The notes under the pieces: generated by a model | The model's database searches: none | What the model was told of the DNA's origin: nothing | The model's input: only the letters and a program-made list of their open reading frames with translations | Part shown: piece by piece, positions 7,841 to 16,817 of the stretch | Layout of the letters: each line of letters begins with the position of its first letter | Position numbering within the stretch: position 1 is the first letter of the stretch | Source of the DNA: a bacterium | GTDB lineage: Bacteria; Actinomycetota; Acidimicrobiia; Spongiisociales; UBA5794 | Direction of reading: 5' to 3' | Assembly: GCA_024226255.1 (NCBI GenBank) | Contig: JAAELU010000447.1 | Coordinates: 1 to 54,263, forward strand | Length of the DNA stretch: 54,263 nt | Made by a program: the position numbers and the translations under genes

Positions 7841-10376
7841 TGGCTTCGGTGTCCCGGCGCCGATGCCACCGGTCCCAGAGGATCAGCAGCGACGGCAGAA
7901 CCAACACCGCTGCCACCAAGGCGCCGCCAATGGCGTATGCCGTCACCAAACCGAGCTGTTGGAACGGCTTGAGCGACGAGGTCACAAGAATGCCGAATCC
8001 GGCCACCGTCGTGAACGCCGATCCGGCCAATGCGCCGCCGGTGTGGGTCATGGTTGACCGCATGGCATCGTTCTCGCTGGCGTACCGCTCGCGGTCCTCT
8101 TCAAACCGATGGGTGATGTGAATTGTGTAAGGCACCCCGATCCCGATAGCGATCGCGGCAATCATCGCCGTAACCGGGTTGAACGAGATCCCCGTCAGTG
8201 CCATGAGCCCGAACACCCACAAGACAACGAGAACGACCGGAAAGATCGTGATCACACCGAGGAATGGGCGCCGCACCGCGAACCAGAAGTTGGCGACCAA
8301 CAGAAGCATCGCCGCAATCAACGAAATCGCGATCGACGAAACCTGCGAGTCCTGGAGCGCGTTGATCACTCCGAGCGAGATGATGTTCTCATTGGTCGGA
8401 GTGGCCGCGATTCCGTCAATCGAGGACACGGGCGCAAAGTCTTGCGCCAGGCCCTCTGCTATCTCTTCGGCACCGGCCTCGCCCGCCTGGGTGGAGACGG
8501 CGACATTGACGTACTCGTACGCGCCGTTGTCAGCACGAGCCACGACGCGCCCCATGTCGGGGTTGGCTTCGAGCGCCGCGTCGTATAGAGCTACGACATT
8601 TGTGCCCGGCGCCACCGTCAGATCAGGAGTCAGGCCCGAAACGAAGGCCAGCTGTGCGAACTCCGCATTGAAGACCGCCTCATTGCCCCCCTTATCGGGC
8701 GGGGTGACCATCTGGGCCAACGTCGAGATCGGCGATTCGGCAGCGGCTCGGGGGCCGAAGGAGAGCACCATATCGGTGTCACTCATGTTGCTCCATGCCT
8801 GGACCAGACCGTTGTGGACCTCGACCGAAGCGACATCACCTTCGACCAGGACGTTTGTTGTCTCGCCCAGGCCACCGCCAAACTCATCCACCAGGACGTC
8901 GAAGGTCTGAAGCAATGGCGAATCCTCGGGCAAGAAATCGGTGAAGGAGAACTCGGTGCTGAGTTGGGTCAAGCCATAGACACCGAGCCCACCCAACACG
9001 AGCGCCACGGTGAGCATCACAGCCGGGATCTTCTCGGCCAGGATTGAGGTCTTGCCCATCAGCTTGGGCAGAACTCGCTCGGCAGATGAACCCATCGCTT
9101 CCGTCGCCAGCGTCCCGTTTCTCTCGGCGCGGCGGTCGAGTAGCACTCGAACCGACGGCACGACGGTCAACATCAAGACAAACGCCGAACCGATTCCGAC
9201 AGTGGCGAGAATCCCAAAGTCGGCAATCGCCGTGATCGGGTTGAACACGTTGGTCAAGAATCCCACCGCGGTCGTCACGGTTGCCAGGACCAGGGCAATA
9301 CCGACGGTCTTGGTGGCCCGGCCGGCCGCTCCAACGACGTCCTCGTTCTGGGCGAGTTCTTCTCGATATCGAGACGTCAAGTGGATTGCGTAGTCAACTC
9401 CGAGCCCGATGAGCAGGATCGGAATGATCTGCAGAATCTCAGAGAAGTTCCCGATGATTCCCAGATACTTGGGTCCAAGGAGGACGCCGATGCCGTTCAT
9501 CCACAGTATCGACAGGATGATGACCAGCATCGCCAGGCCGACGTCGGCGGCGGCGCGCCGGACGGCCTTGCCCCCGGTCATGCGGCCCTTTGGATTGATC
9601 CAGAACACGAACCCAAGAATCAGCACGATGATCAGGAATGCCATTCCGAAGAGACGTCCGATTTCAGCGGCAAACTCATCGGCGTTGGCGAAGAGAAGCG
9701 CGAAGCTGAACGGCGCGACCTCAACACCCGGAGTCAGCGCGGCGTCCACCTTCTCCTGCATATCCACTTCTGCCGCCTGAAGTTTGATGAGGTCCGGGTC
9801 ATTGGGGATTTTGCCGGAGTCGATCAGTACGATCATCAGGCCCGCCGTGGAGGAAGGAACCGCCAGGTCGGTATTGGCTGAGGACAGCGTCAGTGTCGCC
9901 TGGCTTTGGACGTTGGGCGGAAGGTTGCTCAACCCTGCCTGATAGAGCTGTTTGACATCGGCGTCGCTCAGGCTCGTCGGATCAAGTCCCTGCTGCTGGA
10001 GGGCGGCAACGGCCGGATCAAAGAATCCCTGTATGGCGCCTTGGGGACCCTCAACCAGGACTGGCCCCACCTCGCTGGCCAGCACCGCCTCGCGGACGGC
10101 CAGGTACGAACGGAGGCCATCGGCCGTCAGGACGTCGCCACCGTCGTTGGTGAAGACGACTTGGACTGCGGTAACCGCCGAAGTGTCGAACCGATCACCA
10201 ACGATCTCGCCAGCCAGAAACTCAGGAGAGTCCGGGGAGAACCCTTCGTTGCCGGAAGCCATCTCCTGCTGAGGTAGGAAAATGCCGAGTACGAACGTGA
10301 CGACAAGCGCCCCAACGAGCACTCCCACCGGTGATCGCCGCACCAGAGACGCGAGCAAATTGACGAGCGACTTCAA
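7833..10376 (-). CDS. RND-superfamily MMPL/HpnN-type exporter
   Basis: 847 residues in two homologous halves. Each half has one helix, a large extracytoplasmic loop (about 45-230 and 480-660), then a bundle of five helices. The sterol-sensing-like segment GLGVDYAIHLTSRYREE and its second-half counterpart GIGVPYTIHITHRFEED carry the charged and polar residues typical of proton-driven RND/MMPL lipid transporters. Substrate is unknown; lipids or hopanoids are family-level guesses. The TTG start has GGAGGG 8 nt upstream. It forms a unit with the overlapping small membrane protein and lies 69 bp after thrS. Confidence 0.9.
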   Translation of the reverse strand: MKSLVNLLASLVRRSPVGVLVGALVVTFVLGIFLPQQEMASGNEGFSPDSPEFLAGEIVGDRFDTSAVTAVQVVFTNDGGDVLTADGLRSYLAVREAVLASEVGPVLVEGPQGAIQGFFDPAVAALQQQGLDPTSLSDADVKQLYQAGLSNLPPNVQSQATLTLSSANTDLAVPSSTAGLMIVLIDSGKIPNDPDLIKLQAAEVDMQEKVDAALTPGVEVAPFSFALLFANADEFAAEIGRLFGMAFLIIVLILGFVFWINPKGRMTGGKAVRRAAADVGLAMLVIILSILWMNGIGVLLGPKYLGIIGNFSEILQIIPILLIGLGVDYAIHLTSRYREELAQNEDVVGAAGRATKTVGIALVLATVTTAVGFLTNVFNPITAIADFGILATVGIGSAFVLMLTVVPSVRVLLDRRAERNGTLATEAMGSSAERVLPKLMGKTSILAEKIPAVMLTVALVLGGLGVYGLTQLSTEFSFTDFLPEDSPLLQTFDVLVDEFGGGLGETTNVLVEGDVASVEVHNGLVQAWSNMSDTDMVLSFGPRAAAESPISTLAQMVTPPDKGGNEAVFNAEFAQLAFVSGLTPDLTVAPGTNVVALYDAALEANPDMGRVVARADNGAYEYVNVAVSTQAGEAGAEEIAEGLAQDFAPVSSIDGIAATPTNENIISLGVINALQDSQVSSIAISLIAAMLLLVANFWFAVRRPFLGVITIFPVVLVVLWVFGLMALTGISFNPVTAMIAAIAIGIGVPYTIHITHRFEEDRERYASENDAMRSTMTHTGGALAGSAFTTVAGFGILVTSSLKPFQQLGLVTAYAIGGALVAAVLVLPSLLILWDRWHRRRDTEASG

Positions 10377-10445
10377 TGCGGATTCCCTCCAGGATGAACA
10401 GTCAGGCGCGGAAGCCTAACCTCACCCGAACACCTTGCCGTCGCG

Positions 10446-12380
10446 TCAACGCGGCGCAGCAAATGCCTCTGCGAGTTCCTCAACTGCTGCCTCGAGCGGG
10501 ACCCCGCGGCGTTCGGTGTCATCGCCACGCAAGCGGAGGCCGACAGAGTGGCGTTCAACGTCGTTGTCTCCAACGACCAGCACCGCGGGATGTTTGTGAG
10601 TAATGGCCCGGCGAATCTTCTCGCCCACCGTCTCATCGGTCGTATCAACGTGAATTCGCACACCCGCCGCCCGGAACGCGGCAGCAACTTCACCGGCGTA
10701 GTCATCGTGGCGATCTGCCACAGGGACGACTGTCGCCTGAATCGGAGACAGCCATCCAGGAAGAGCACCGGCATAGTGCTCCACGAGCACCCCAATGAAC
10801 CTCTCGACCGAACCAAACTTGGCAGAGTGGATCATCACAGGCCGTTGCCGATCGTTGCCCGGCGCGGTGTATTCGAGTTCGAAACGCTCTGGCAGCGAAA
10901 AGTCCACCTGGATCGTCGACATCTGCCAGCGGCGCCCGATGGCGTCGCGGATGTGGACGTCGATCTTCGGCCCGTAGAAGGCGCCCTCGCCCTCCGCGAT
11001 CTGGAAGGGGACCTCGGCCTTCACCAGAGCATCACGCAACGCGTTGGTCGCAGTCTCCCAGAGGTCCAACTCGCCAACCCACTTGTCCTCCGGTCGAGTA
11101 CTCAGATCGGCCTCAAAATCGGTGAACCCGAACTCGCTCAGCAGGGTCACCACGAAGTCGAGGTGAGTAGCCAGCTCGTCGGCGATCTGCTCGCGAGTGG
11201 TGAATGTGTGGCTGTCGTCCATGGTCAGTCCGCGCACTCGCAGCAGCCCGTGCAGCACGCCGGACCGCTCGTAGCGGTATACCGCGCCCAGCTCTGAGAA
11301 GCGCAAGGGCAGCTCCCGATAGGAGCGCGCCTGCGACTTGTAGACGAGGACATGGAAAGGACAGTTCATCGGCTTGACTCGATACGCCTCGCCTTCATCG
11401 AGCTCCATCCCCGGATACATGTTCTCGGAGTAGAAGTCGAGGTGTCCCGATGTCTGCCATAACTTGGCCTTGGCGACGTGCGGCGAGTTGACGAACACAA
11501 ACCCAAAGTCTTCGTGGATTTGGCGGCTGTAGTCCTCGATCACCTTCCGCAGCATGCCGCCGTTGGGATGCCAGATTGCAAGGCCGCTACCGAGTTCCTG
11601 AGGAAATGAGTACAGGTCGAGCTCACGACCGAGCTTGCGGTGGTCTCGCTTAGCCGCTTCCTCACGCCGATTCAGGAAGGCGTCGAGCTCCTTTTTGGAC
11701 TCCCACGCGGTGCCGTAGATGCGCTGCAGCTGCGGATTGTTCTCGTCGCCGCGCCAGTAGGCGCCGGCCGAGCGCAGCAGCTTCATTGCGCTCAAGCGTC
11801 CGGTGGAAGGCACGTGTGGACCGCGACACAGATCGGCGAATTCGAGATTGCGGTATATCGAGACTTCGGTGCCGCCGGCGCCCTCCGATTCGTCCACCCC
11901 TTGGATTATCTCGATCTTGAAGGGCTGGTCGTGAAACATCGCCTCCGCATCTGGGGCCGCTATTACCTCGCGCTCGAATGGCTGGTCCGCTGCGATGATC
12001 TCTGCCATGCGGGCTTCGATACTGTCGAGATCATCGGGAGTAAACGGTGTCTCGACCTCGAAGTCGTAGTAAAAACCGTCCTCGATCGGCGGCCCCACTG
12101 CGAACTTCGCTTCCGGATATCGGTCCAGCACAGCCTGGGCTAGAACGTGGGCCGCCGAGTGACGCATGATGTGCCGGCCCGCTTCGGTGTTTTCGGTGAC
12201 GATCTCGACGGCCGAGTCGGCTTCTATTGCACGGCTCAGGTCGCGCGGCTCACCATCGACTTTGACAGCCACCGCTGCCTTGGCAAGTCGGGCGCCGATG
12301 CTGGCTGCTACGTCTGCGCCCGTAACGCCGTCGGGATACTCCCTGTCCGATCCATCCGGCAGGGTGATTTGAACTGCCAC
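10446..12380 (-). CDS. thrS: Threonine--tRNA ligase
   Basis: 644 residues, full length. It has an N-terminal TGS domain (about 1-60), an editing/SAD domain with HSAAHVLAQAV, and class II catalytic motifs including MNCPFHVLVYKSQARSYREL and the motif-3 region MIHSAKFGSVERFIGVL. A C-terminal anticodon-binding domain contains QATVVPVADRH. It charges tRNA-Thr. The GTG start has GGAGG at 8 nt. The 143-bp leader shared with the divergent gene shows no recognisable T-box. Normally pgsA follows this gene in actinobacteria; here an MMPL transporter follows. Confidence 0.97.
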   Translation of the reverse strand: MAVQITLPDGSDREYPDGVTGADVAASIGARLAKAAVAVKVDGEPRDLSRAIEADSAVEIVTENTEAGRHIMRHSAAHVLAQAVLDRYPEAKFAVGPPIEDGFYYDFEVETPFTPDDLDSIEARMAEIIAADQPFEREVIAAPDAEAMFHDQPFKIEIIQGVDESEGAGGTEVSIYRNLEFADLCRGPHVPSTGRLSAMKLLRSAGAYWRGDENNPQLQRIYGTAWESKKELDAFLNRREEAAKRDHRKLGRELDLYSFPQELGSGLAIWHPNGGMLRKVIEDYSRQIHEDFGFVFVNSPHVAKAKLWQTSGHLDFYSENMYPGMELDEGEAYRVKPMNCPFHVLVYKSQARSYRELPLRFSELGAVYRYERSGVLHGLLRVRGLTMDDSHTFTTREQIADELATHLDFVVTLLSEFGFTDFEADLSTRPEDKWVGELDLWETATNALRDALVKAEVPFQIAEGEGAFYGPKIDVHIRDAIGRRWQMSTIQVDFSLPERFELEYTAPGNDRQRPVMIHSAKFGSVERFIGVLVEHYAGALPGWLSPIQATVVPVADRHDDYAGEVAAAFRAAGVRIHVDTTDETVGEKIRRAITHKHPAVLVVGDNDVERHSVGLRLRGDDTERRGVPLEAAVEELAEAFAAPR

Positions 12381-12523
12381 CGTTGTGTCCTCCGTTGCGT
12401 GGAGCGCAAGCGTACCGTGCCCGTCGGCATCACCGATCGGTGCAGCGGAGAGAGCGTCGTTGGGCGAAAGCCCCTGCCGTGACAGAATGGGTCACCACTG
12501 ATCGAGAATGAGGTAGAGGCGCG

Positions 12524-13387
12524 GTGGAAGTTATCAAGCTCGCCGAACGGATGTCCGTCGGCGGTCGCATACAAGAGCTGACCAGCGCCGAGAGGCTGCT
12601 GGGAACCAACCGAGTCTTCCGCATATGGACCACATCAGGGACGCGCATCCTCAAGGTGTACGGGACTCCCGCCCGCGAGCGACGGGAGTCACATTCTCTC
12701 GAGGCCCTGGCGGGAATCGAAGGCCTGCCCGAGGTGGTCGATACCGGCGTCGAAGACAGCACCGTCCACTGGACGCTCTTTGGCGACTCCGGACAGTGGA
12801 ATATCGGGGCCCTTCCTGAGAGTGCCCGCACGGCTCGCAAGGCGGGAGCGATTCTGCGTGCAGTCCACGAAACCTCGCCCAATCCGCTTTCGAATCTGTC
12901 ACGAGGCATAGATCAAGAGTGGGTCAGCGTCGACTTCATGTCGACATTCCGTCGGCTCGAACGGTACCGCGGCAAGATCGGATACAGCGCTGAACTGCTC
13001 GAACAGGCAAGAAGGGTGCGCCCTCCGTTTGCGTCCGAGCCGCGCGTCGCCCACACCAACACGATTCCGGAGAACTTTCTTGTCAACGATGAGGGATCCG
13101 TGACTCTCATCAACTGGGAATGGGCAACGTTGGCGCCTCCGGAATGGGATCTGACCAAGTCACTGTGGCTAATGAATCTCAAGGCGGGGCCTGATGCCGC
13201 CATCGCCTTCGAGGACGGTTACGGCCGATCCATTGACCCCATCCAACTCGATCGTTGGATCGTCTATCACGCCTCCATGATGCTCGTCTTCGAAGCGGAA
13301 TCAACCCTTCGTCAGGACCGCTACGCCTATGAGTACCTCGTAGACGAGCTGCAGCGAGCAGTCACCAGTAGCACCTCGGCCAACTAG
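12524..13387 (+). CDS. Aminoglycoside phosphotransferase-fold protein, probably catalytically altered
   Basis: 287 residues with the APH/choline-kinase fold: N-lobe GTNRVFRIWTTSGTRILKVYG with the ATP lysine, and C-lobe HTNTIPENFLVNDEGSVTLINWEWA. In active family members the loop reads HxDxxxxN and is followed by an Asp-Phe/Trp motif. Here the catalytic Asp position is Asn179 (His177, Asn184 retained), and the metal-binding Asp is Asn197 in NWEW. Both substitutions suggest a pseudokinase or a changed chemistry. GTG start with GAGG nearby. It is divergent from thrS; the neighbours give no pathway. Confidence 0.75.
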   Translation: MEVIKLAERMSVGGRIQELTSAERLLGTNRVFRIWTTSGTRILKVYGTPARERRESHSLEALAGIEGLPEVVDTGVEDSTVHWTLFGDSGQWNIGALPESARTARKAGAILRAVHETSPNPLSNLSRGIDQEWVSVDFMSTFRRLERYRGKIGYSAELLEQARRVRPPFASEPRVAHTNTIPENFLVNDEGSVTLINWEWATLAPPEWDLTKSLWLMNLKAGPDAAIAFEDGYGRSIDPIQLDRWIVYHASMMLVFEAESTLRQDRYAYEYLVDELQRAVTSSTSAN

Positions 13388-13418
13388 GAGAGGATCTTCG
13401 GTCCTGGGCCACAGGCCA

Positions 13419-13503
13419 AAGTATCAATAGATACTTCGAGTCTTCGTGGTCGCCGAGAGGGATTGGGTGAGGACCGGCCGTCGAGCCCGCGCTGCCACGC
13501 GGG
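13419..13503. other. Two short hairpins downstream of the APH-like gene
   Basis: The first is AAGTATC-AATA-GATACTT (13419-13436); the second is CCCGCG-CTGCCA-CGCGGG (13486-13503). They lie in the 197-bp gap before the zinc-ribbon gene. Neither is followed by a T-run. They may be terminator or mRNA-end structures. Confidence 0.35.
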
Positions 13504-13584
13504 CAGGTTCCATCAAAAAGCGCGAAATCCTGGCTTAACTGTTCTAGCCTCACATTCGGAAGCCGATGGAGAGGTAGATAGGGA

Positions 13585-13794
13585 ATGATCGAAAGCATCG
13601 TTGCGGGGGCAGTGCTCGTCGCTGGTGTTGTCGGTGCGTCCAAGCGGGGACCTGGTCGCGGCCGCTCCACGTCACCGGGCAATAGTCACCCTCATTCGGG
13701 CATATTGACGGCAGATCTCCCCTGCCCTTGGTGCCGAGCCAACACCTCCGAGTCTGACTCATCCTGTCCCACCTGCGGACAGACCTTCGGCTAG
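13585..13794 (+). CDS. Membrane-anchored zinc-ribbon microprotein
   Basis: 69 residues. One N-terminal hydrophobic helix (about 3-18) is followed by a basic Gly/Arg/Ser linker. The C-terminal single zinc ribbon CPWCRANTSESDSSCPTCGQ has two CxxC knuckles spaced as in rubredoxin-like ribbons. The ATG is preceded by GGAGAGG and a closer AGGGA, supporting translation. Its stop shares the tetranucleotide CTAG with the convergent mshD stop. No function is assigned; such proteins often act as protein-protein or nucleic-acid adaptors. Confidence 0.7.
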   Translation: MIESIVAGAVLVAGVVGASKRGPGRGRSTSPGNSHPHSGILTADLPCPWCRANTSESDSSCPTCGQTFG

Positions 13795-14684
13795 CCAGCC
13801 GCTTCGGAACCCACCCGCTGAAACATGGCGATGCGCCGCGCGATGCTGAAACCCATCGATTCATACAGGCCGATAGCCGCCGCGTTCGATGCCTCCGCAT
13901 ACAGCATCGCCGTCGTCGCGCCTTGGGTGGCCAGTCGCTCGAGTGCAACGCTCGTTAGCGGGCGAGCCAATCCCCGACCTCGGTACTCGGGTATGAGGCC
14001 GATCATGTAGATCTCGCCGACGTCGCCTGCGTGCTCCTTCGTCCACGCATAGCCAATCGGTTCCGATCCGTGGCAGAGAATCAACAGCCCATCCGGGTCG
14101 AACCAGGTTTGGGCCATCCGCAACGCAAGATCCACGGAATCGATCGATCCAGCTTCGGGATGGTGCGCGAATACTCTCTGGTTCAGAACGAGCCAATTGG
14201 TCTCGTCTTGATCCACAATGAACGGTCGTACATCCATGTCGTCAGGCAATTGGTCGGGCCCCGCCGGCAGCGTTCTGCGCATCTCGATGATGGCGCGTAC
14301 TTCCTGCAACCCGAGCTTGGCTGCTGCTTCGATCTGAACGATGTCGAATGCCCAGAGCGCCATCGGCTCTTTGAGGTCTCGTTCGAGGGCTGCGGCTGCC
14401 GCCGCGTAGGTCTGTGCTGAGCGCTCACCGGGAGCGACGACGATCTCTGCAGCCCAGTAGCCACCTTCCTCGCCGATTTCTGTCGGATGCCACGCCGCCA
14501 CGGCGAGGACAGTCGCCGCGTCACGATCGTCTGTCGCGACCAGCGTGTGCAGCCCGTTGGCGACGGGCACTCGGAGCGCCTTGAATTCGCTGAGTGCTGC
14601 CCGACCATCTTGCGCCGCGCACCGGTCCAATAGCGCCGCTACTCGCTCGATGTCATCGATTGTGGCGTGGCGCATCTCATACAT
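13791..14684 (-). CDS. mshD: Mycothiol synthase (acetyl-CoA:Cys-GlcN-Ins acetyltransferase)
   Basis: 297 residues, two tandem GNAT domains. MshD performs the last step of mycothiol synthesis, acetylating the cysteine amine of Cys-GlcN-Ins. The active C-terminal domain contains the MshD signature NQRVFAHHPEAG, then FDPDGLLIL, the acetyl-CoA loop IPEYRGRGLARPLTSVAL and LYAEASNAAAIGLYESMGF. The N-terminal domain is degenerate, as in known MshD. ATG at 14684 is chosen because TACAGT lies 7 nt upstream, the leaderless arrangement seen repeatedly here; a GTG 9 nt earlier would overlap that box. Confidence 0.88.
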   Translation of the reverse strand: MYEMRHATIDDIERVAALLDRCAAQDGRAALSEFKALRVPVANGLHTLVATDDRDAATVLAVAAWHPTEIGEEGGYWAAEIVVAPGERSAQTYAAAAAALERDLKEPMALWAFDIVQIEAAAKLGLQEVRAIIEMRRTLPAGPDQLPDDMDVRPFIVDQDETNWLVLNQRVFAHHPEAGSIDSVDLALRMAQTWFDPDGLLILCHGSEPIGYAWTKEHAGDVGEIYMIGLIPEYRGRGLARPLTSVALERLATQGATTAMLYAEASNAAAIGLYESMGFSIARRIAMFQRVGSEAAG

Positions 14685-14691
14685 CAGAGGC

Positions 14692-14697
14692 ACTGTA
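14692..14697 (-). promoter_or_regulatory. -10 box of leaderless mshD
   Basis: TACAGT, 7 nt before the mshD ATG, with no SD between. Confidence 0.5.
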
Positions 14698-14744
14698 GAG
14701 CCACGACATCTGTTCCCTACCCTGACAGGACGTCGGCAAGGCCT

Positions 14745-14750
14745 TAGGCT
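14745..14750 (+). promoter_or_regulatory. -10 box of leaderless patatin gene
   Basis: TAGGCT, 8 nt before the GTG at 14759, with no SD between. It lies within a divergent promoter region shared with mshD. Confidence 0.45.
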
Positions 14751-14758
14751 GAACGACT

Positions 14759-15715
14759 GTGAGCAGTGTCGGACTAGTCCTTGGCGGCGGCGGGATAACC
14801 GGGGCGGCCTTCCATTTCGGATCGTTGCTGGCCCTACAGATGGCCACCGGATGGGATCCCAATGATGCAGATGTCATCGTCGGGACTTCGTCAGGCGCCT
14901 TCGCGGCAGCAATGGTCCGCGGTGGCCACATGGAGGTTCGGACGCTCGTCGGAGATGCTCATAACCGCGAGGAAGTGGCCGACCGACTTGCCAGCTACAT
15001 CTACCGACGTACCCGCCCGAAGGGCCTGACTCGTTGGGTACGACGGGGCCTCATCCCTGGAATGGTCAAGCCCAACCTCGAGCTCACACTGGGGAGCCCT
15101 GCTCTCCATACGACGGACGGAATATCCGACTGGGTCAGCGAGACACTCGGGCCGCTGGCGGAAAGCTGGCCGGAGAAACCAACCGTTGTTGTTGGGTTCG
15201 ACCTCCAATCTCGCAAGCGTGTGCCCTTTGGCACCGAAGGAGCGCCCCCGGTTTCGCTGAAGGATGCTGTGGCGGCGTCCGCCGCGGTGCCGTTTGTTTT
15301 TGAGCCGGTCAAGCTGGGCGACCGCTGGTACGCCGATGGCGGCATCGCATCCGGAACGAGCGCTGACTTCCTCCTGGCCAACCCGCAACCCATGGACCTC
15401 ATAATCGTGGTCGCCCCACTGGCTGCTGAAGAGGCCCGCCCCGGTGCCCGAATCATTGATGGTCTGTTCGACCGCGTCGGACGCTCGGCGCTTGGTGCAG
15501 AACTCGAAGTCATTGCGGAGGTTTGGCCGGACACCGACGTGATCGTGCTGCGGCCCGATCCGCGTGTGCTGGCAGCCGCACGACCCAATCCGCTCTCAGT
15601 CAAAGCTGCCGTTCCCACATTCCTCCGGACCCTGATGTCAATGCGCGACGAACTCGGCCATCCAGAGATCTGGGAGGTGCTGGAGAGGCACCTCGGGGTG
15701 GGCGTTAGCCCCTGA
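14759..15715 (+). CDS. Patatin-like phospholipase family protein
   Basis: 318 residues. The patatin Ser-Asp dyad motifs are intact: oxyanion loop LGGGGITGAAFH, nucleophile elbow VGTSSGAFAAA, and DGG in WYADGGIASGT. The family hydrolyses acyl esters of lipids; the substrate here is unknown. No signal peptide is seen, so it is probably cytosolic or membrane-peripheral. The GTG start appears leaderless. Its last 11 bases overlap the convergent DivIVA-domain gene. It is divergent from mshD. Confidence 0.88.
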   Translation: MSSVGLVLGGGGITGAAFHFGSLLALQMATGWDPNDADVIVGTSSGAFAAAMVRGGHMEVRTLVGDAHNREEVADRLASYIYRRTRPKGLTRWVRRGLIPGMVKPNLELTLGSPALHTTDGISDWVSETLGPLAESWPEKPTVVVGFDLQSRKRVPFGTEGAPPVSLKDAVAASAAVPFVFEPVKLGDRWYADGGIASGTSADFLLANPQPMDLIIVVAPLAAEEARPGARIIDGLFDRVGRSALGAELEVIAEVWPDTDVIVLRPDPRVLAAARPNPLSVKAAVPTFLRTLMSMRDELGHPEIWEVLERHLGVGVSP

Positions 15716-16268
15716 GGTCTCCCACTCGGGCGGCGAGTGCTGACTCATCCGGGGCAATCGGCCCGTGCGGTTGATCAACCACTAGTTCAAGCGCCGGCCT
15801 ATCGGCGTCGCCCTGCTGAATCTCCTCTGGAGCGACCGGCCGATGCTCGCGAAGTTCGACGAGCTGTGCCTCGAGTCGGGTCCGCTCGCCCTGAAGGCTC
15901 TCGATGTCTCGTTTGAGTACGGCGACTTGATCGTCGGCCTCGACTCTGGCTCGCTCGACAATCAAGGAGGCGGCGTCCCGAGCGTCGGCCTCGAGCTTGT
16001 CGGCAGTTTCGCCGGCCCGTCTGAGCATCTCCTCTTTGGCCTGCGTGGCCGCGGTCATAGTCAGGCGGAACGCTTCCTCGTTCTGCTTGACGTCCTCGAC
16101 GGCTCTTCCCAGGGCTGCGATTTCGGTGTGAGCTTCGTGCAGTTCTCGGTCACGCGCGGCGAGTGCGGCTGCCGTCTGATCGAGGTACATGCCAACCTGC
16201 TGCGGGTCGAAGCCGCGCTTGACTTGGTCAAACTGCTTCTGCTGAACGTCTTGTGGCGTGATCTCCAC
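15705..16268 (-). CDS. DivIVA-domain coiled-coil protein
   Basis: 187 residues. The N-terminus ITPQDVQQKQFDQVKRGFDP is the DivIVA/Wag31 membrane-binding domain, including the QF and KRGFDP signatures followed by VGMYLDQ. A long heptad-rich coiled coil (about 28-145) and a short acidic tail follow. Such proteins mark curved membrane at poles or septa. It is shorter than Wag31, so it may be a secondary paralogue. GTG start, with GAAAGGG about 11 nt upstream. It overlaps the patatin gene tail-to-tail. Confidence 0.85.
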   Translation of the reverse strand: MEITPQDVQQKQFDQVKRGFDPQQVGMYLDQTAAALAARDRELHEAHTEIAALGRAVEDVKQNEEAFRLTMTAATQAKEEMLRRAGETADKLEADARDAASLIVERARVEADDQVAVLKRDIESLQGERTRLEAQLVELREHRPVAPEEIQQGDADRPALELVVDQPHGPIAPDESALAARVGDLRG

Positions 16269-16593
16269 GGTCAGGGAACCCTTTCATGTGGCATTGCTCG
16301 TCTTCAATTTCGACAGCGTTCCTACCGGTCCAAGCCGCATCGTCGACCATACGTGATTGCCACTCTCGGTGGCAATGGGTCTGGCGACCCCTTTCTGATC
16401 GCACCCCGGTTGGTGGGTATCGGCAGCTCGGTTGGTCAAGCCAAGCCGAAATCTCAGCACACCAAATAGGTCGATCGACCCGTAGACGCCCATGACAGGC
16501 GTCGGTACGGTGGTGCTACTACTTTGCGTGGCGGCAAGTTGGTGTGGCGTCCCTACACGAGACGTCGGTTGCCACGATGACAGATGGAACGAC
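16269..16593. other. Intergenic region between DivIVA gene and Flp pilin gene
   Basis: 325 bp. An open frame from 16492 continues into the pilin, but its first 34 residues do not look like a prepilin leader. No riboswitch, tRNA or terminator is recognised. It probably holds promoters for both divergent genes. Confidence 0.4.
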
Positions 16594-16773
16594 ATGTACT
16601 TGCGACGGATGATGATCAAGTTGAGAAGCATCGGCTGGAACGACAATGGCGCCAGCCTTGTTGAATACGCCCTACTCATCGCTTTGATCTCACTGATAGC
16701 GGTTGTCGCGGTGCGGTTCTTCGGGTCCGAGCTGTCGACGGCGTACAGTGATATCGCAGAAAGCATTCCCTAA
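16594..16773 (+). CDS. Flp-type (class IVb) pilin
   Basis: 59 residues from ATG 16594 (ATGs at 16609 and 16612 are alternatives). The prepilin site is NDNG|ASLVEYALL: cleavage after Gly, with Glu at +5, then a 20-residue hydrophobic helix ending VAVRFFGSEL. This is the Flp/Fap subunit of Tad pili. No tadA, tadB, tadC, rcpA or prepilin peptidase is nearby, so this is an orphan pilin here; a Tad-like secreted protein occurs at 28971-30026. Confidence 0.85.
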   Translation: MYLRRMMIKLRSIGWNDNGASLVEYALLIALISLIAVVAVRFFGSELSTAYSDIAESIP

Positions 16774-16817
16774 GCGGGGGTAGTCCTGCGGCTCTCGAGA
16801 GTCGGCGATCGAGGTCG

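Noticed and set aside
12381-12523. T-box or other tRNA-sensing leader before thrS
   Set aside because: The 143-bp leader lacks a T-box sequence and specifier structure; in actinobacteria T-boxes are mainly before ileS.
16269-16593. Cyclic-di-GMP or other riboswitch before the Flp pilin
   Set aside because: Short GC-rich stems occur, but the conserved GEMM core sequences are absent.
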